DNA of 15,649 nucleotides, taken from Candidatus Troglogloeales bacterium. GTDB lineage: Bacteria > Nitrospirota > Nitrospiria > SBBL01 > SBBT01. This document shows, one piece after another, positions 13,673 to 15,649 of this stretch; the stretch's first letter is position 1, and the number at the start of each line of letters is the position of its first letter. The translations under genes and the position numbers were made by a program. The notes beneath the pieces were generated by a model that made no database searches, was not told the origin of the DNA, and was given only the letters and a program-made list of their open reading frames with translations. The DNA is taken from positions 1-15,649 of the forward strand of contig SBBT01000123.1 of NCBI GenBank assembly GCA_005239595.1. The letters are read 5' to 3'.

Positions 13673-15649
13673 AGAAATTTTTCAACAATGCTGCTCGGCA
13701 ACATCACCCGTTGCGCGCCCTCAAGGATTTTCTAGATAGTGAAGTATCCTACGAAACGGCGAAGAGATACGACGACATGCGCTTCGTCGGGTACGTCCTT
13801 GATATCAATTACGACACCGTAACAATCATTACGTCCGATCCGTTCAAGTTGGCGGTCGGCGGTGTACCGCGAAACTCCCTTCTCATCATGACGCCCGCCG
13901 TTCAAGAGAAAATCGCTACGCCGCACTTTACGCTCCTTCGTGTGCTTGACGCTGCGCCCACGCCACTGAGCAAAGATACACAGCAGACATACTTTGAACT
14001 CCAGAAAAAGTCCATGCCCGAACTGGATATCTTCACGCAATCAGAGTTGCAGTGGGGGGCCCTCAACACATCAGTTCTTGGGATGTTTTACCCACATCCA
14101 GAAAAGCAAGATGCTGTTGAGTTTTCGGGCGACATGAACAACTTCGTAAGCGCCCACAAATACCGAGTCTATGCCCCAGATGATGCAATTCTAAACCTCG
14201 TCATCAACACGCTGGTTCCAAAAGAGAATCGTTTCCAAATCGGCAAACTGCGTTTGACAGAATGCCGATTGCCCCTGCCTGACAAAACTTTGCCAAATGT
14301 ACCTGTTTATGTTTCACCACGAGACTTCCTAGCATCCCGAACAGCCATGTTCGGAAAGACGCGGCTTGGAAAATCGAATGTAGTTAAGTTGATCGCACAA
14401 AGCATTATTGATTCAACAGCCAAGACTAAAAACGTCGGGCAGCTCATCTTTGATATCAACGGCGAATACGCTAATGACAATCCCCAAGATGGAAGCAAGT
14501 CGATCCGAAGCGCAAACTCACAGAGATGCGAGGTTTACGCTCTGACTCAAAAACAAGCCACTCCATCACAGCCACTCAAGCTGAATTTTTATGAACAACC
14601 CGATAGGGCGAAATTCGTCTTGGGAAGTCTTATCGAACAAGACAACCGAGCCACCTCAGACTATATCCGCCGCTTCATGAGCGTAGAACTTGTGCCGCTC
14701 GGCGACATTGCGCGCATGCAGCAGGGTAGCGAGAGAATACGAACTCTGCGAAAAATCCAGATGTTTTGGGCAATACTATTCAAAGCCGGTTTTTTGGTTG
14801 ATGAGCCGCGTTTGCTAGAACTGGCACCGCGCGGTGGGAATACTAGCCAGTTTAGCCCTGGCTTCAGTCAGGGTCTGCGATCAGCGGCGTATACGGCGGC
14901 AAATATCCAACCTGTGCCACAACACCCACGAACATTGAGCGAGCTACAGCGTGAGATAGATGTTATTGCCAGATTTCGACGTGACAACAACGATCCTAAC
15001 TTAACATCATCAAGCAGTGGTGACCCAATATTTGATCCCGACGATATTGCATTGCTTGAGTTTCTCGAACCGCCTCCGGGAAGAAGCGGGGTGGCGATCG
15101 TTCAACCCCATCGAATCTATCACCACCCACGAGCGGGCAATTTCGTGCAGAATATCTTAAGCAGTCTCGACGCGGGCCAAACAGTGATCCTAGATTTAGG
15201 CAATGCACACCCCATCTTGCTGGAGTATTTCTCGGATTTGCTGTCAAACGCGGTTTTTAGCCACCAAGTAGATAAATTCAGCAACGACAAACTCGGCAAT
15301 CACTATATCCAAGTTTACTTCGAGGAAGCACACAACCTGTTTCCCCGTCACAACGAGCCAAAAGGGATTTATAGCCGATTCGCGAAAGAAGGGGCGAAAT
15401 ACCACATTGGCATTGTCTACTCCACACAGTCACCATCAACTATCTACGGTGACCTTCTTGCCCAAACTGAAAACTTCTTTATAGCGCATATGTCCTCGCA
15501 AGACGAAGTGAATGCGCTGGCGAAAATGAACGTTGCATATGAAAGTTTAAAAGACGACATACTTCGCGCGAAAACAATTGGTTACATTCGTATGCTTACA
15601 CGCTCTCACAGATTTGTTGTTCCAATGCAGGCACTGCGCTTCGAGCCAA
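13669..15649 (+). CDS. HerA-type (DUF87) ATPase, C-terminus beyond the window
   Basis: An uninterrupted frame of 660 codons that runs off the right edge without a stop. HerA-type motor ATPases are hexameric P-loop DNA translocases, often paired with a nuclease such as NurA or with defence effectors. Order: an N-terminal beta region (about 35-75, MRFVGYVLDINYDTVTIIT) like a HAS-barrel; Walker A GKTRLGKS at 229-236; IFDINGEYA with Asp262 and the HerA-typical NGE; a long helical insertion (about 320-500); then YFEEAHNLFP with Glu552/Glu553 (Walker B-type) and STQSP at 585-589. The ATG overlaps the methyltransferase stop. GGAGG lies 13 bases upstream, rather far, so translational coupling is likely. 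Whether a nuclease or other effector follows cannot be seen. Confidence 0.9.
   Translation, partial: MKKFFNNAARQHHPLRALKDFLDSEVSYETAKRYDDMRFVGYVLDINYDTVTIITSDPFKLAVGGVPRNSLLIMTPAVQEKIATPHFTLLRVLDAAPTPLSKDTQQTYFELQKKSMPELDIFTQSELQWGALNTSVLGMFYPHPEKQDAVEFSGDMNNFVSAHKYRVYAPDDAILNLVINTLVPKENRFQIGKLRLTECRLPLPDKTLPNVPVYVSPRDFLASRTAMFGKTRLGKSNVVKLIAQSIIDSTAKTKNVGQLIFDINGEYANDNPQDGSKSIRSANSQRCEVYALTQKQATPSQPLKLNFYEQPDRAKFVLGSLIEQDNRATSDYIRRFMSVELVPLGDIARMQQGSERIRTLRKIQMFWAILFKAGFLVDEPRLLELAPRGGNTSQFSPGFSQGLRSAAYTAANIQPVPQHPRTLSELQREIDVIARFRRDNNDPNLTSSSSGDPIFDPDDIALLEFLEPPPGRSGVAIVQPHRIYHHPRAGNFVQNILSSLDAGQTVILDLGNAHPILLEYFSDLLSNAVFSHQVDKFSNDKLGNHYIQVYFEEAHNLFPRHNEPKGIYSRFAKEGAKYHIGIVYSTQSPSTIYGDLLAQTENFFIAHMSSQDEVNALAKMNVAYESLKDDILRAKTIGYIRMLTRSHRFVVPMQALRFEP

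Noticed and set aside
13732..14040. 102-aa minus-strand frame at the start of the HerA-type gene
   Set aside because: It lies opposite a continuous plus-strand frame with Walker motifs and an ATGA-coupled start; the plus-strand gene explains the sequence.

Overview
The window looks like one chromosomal contig from a Gram-negative bacterium with mixed base composition. An ordinary core block (about 1-10980) adjoins an accessory block (about 10980-15649). A CcsA-like gene upstream of hemA, a stand-alone rpsU, bipA/typA and a very large exported multicopper oxidase would suit a Nitrospirota- or Deltaproteobacteria-type organism. That placement is inference; no rRNA or other decisive marker is present.

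Core block. On the minus strand, a CcsA/HemX-type membrane protein and hemA (glutamyl-tRNA reductase) form an operon that probably continues off the left edge. It has an extended -10 promoter and a perfect palindrome over its start region. A SelW-like CxxC protein (minus) and an MFS transporter (plus) follow, divergently arranged. The MFS gene converges on bipA/typA with a 2-base gap. Upstream of bipA, beyond a strong rho-independent terminator, lies a 4.8-kb gene for an exported protein of about 1600 residues. It is a threefold repeat of a two-cupredoxin unit, i.e. six cupredoxin domains, the ceruloplasmin/MnxG/MofA-like scale. Only the first unit keeps all four copper-binding motifs. rpsU lies upstream of it on the same strand.

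Accessory block, all plus strand. An unrecognised 176-residue ORF is followed by about 450 bases without a gene, holding a 14-base tandem repeat and a piece resembling half of an integron attC site. Then comes a DUF433/DUF5615 toxin-antitoxin pair with a GTGA overlap, and then a hairpin with the layout of a complete attC site (paired R and L boxes, extrahelical base). Next is a two-gene operon with an ATGA overlap: a D12-class adenine DNA methyltransferase and a HerA-type ATPase of more than 660 residues that runs off the right edge. No integrase is visible, so this may be a cluster of attC sites lacking an integrase, or the end of a larger integron.

The two most interesting objects are the asymmetrically decayed, triplicated multicopper oxidase (candidate metal oxidase, perhaps Mn(II)) and the methyltransferase-HerA pair, which looks like the first part of a DNA-modification-based defence or conflict system cut off by the window edge.
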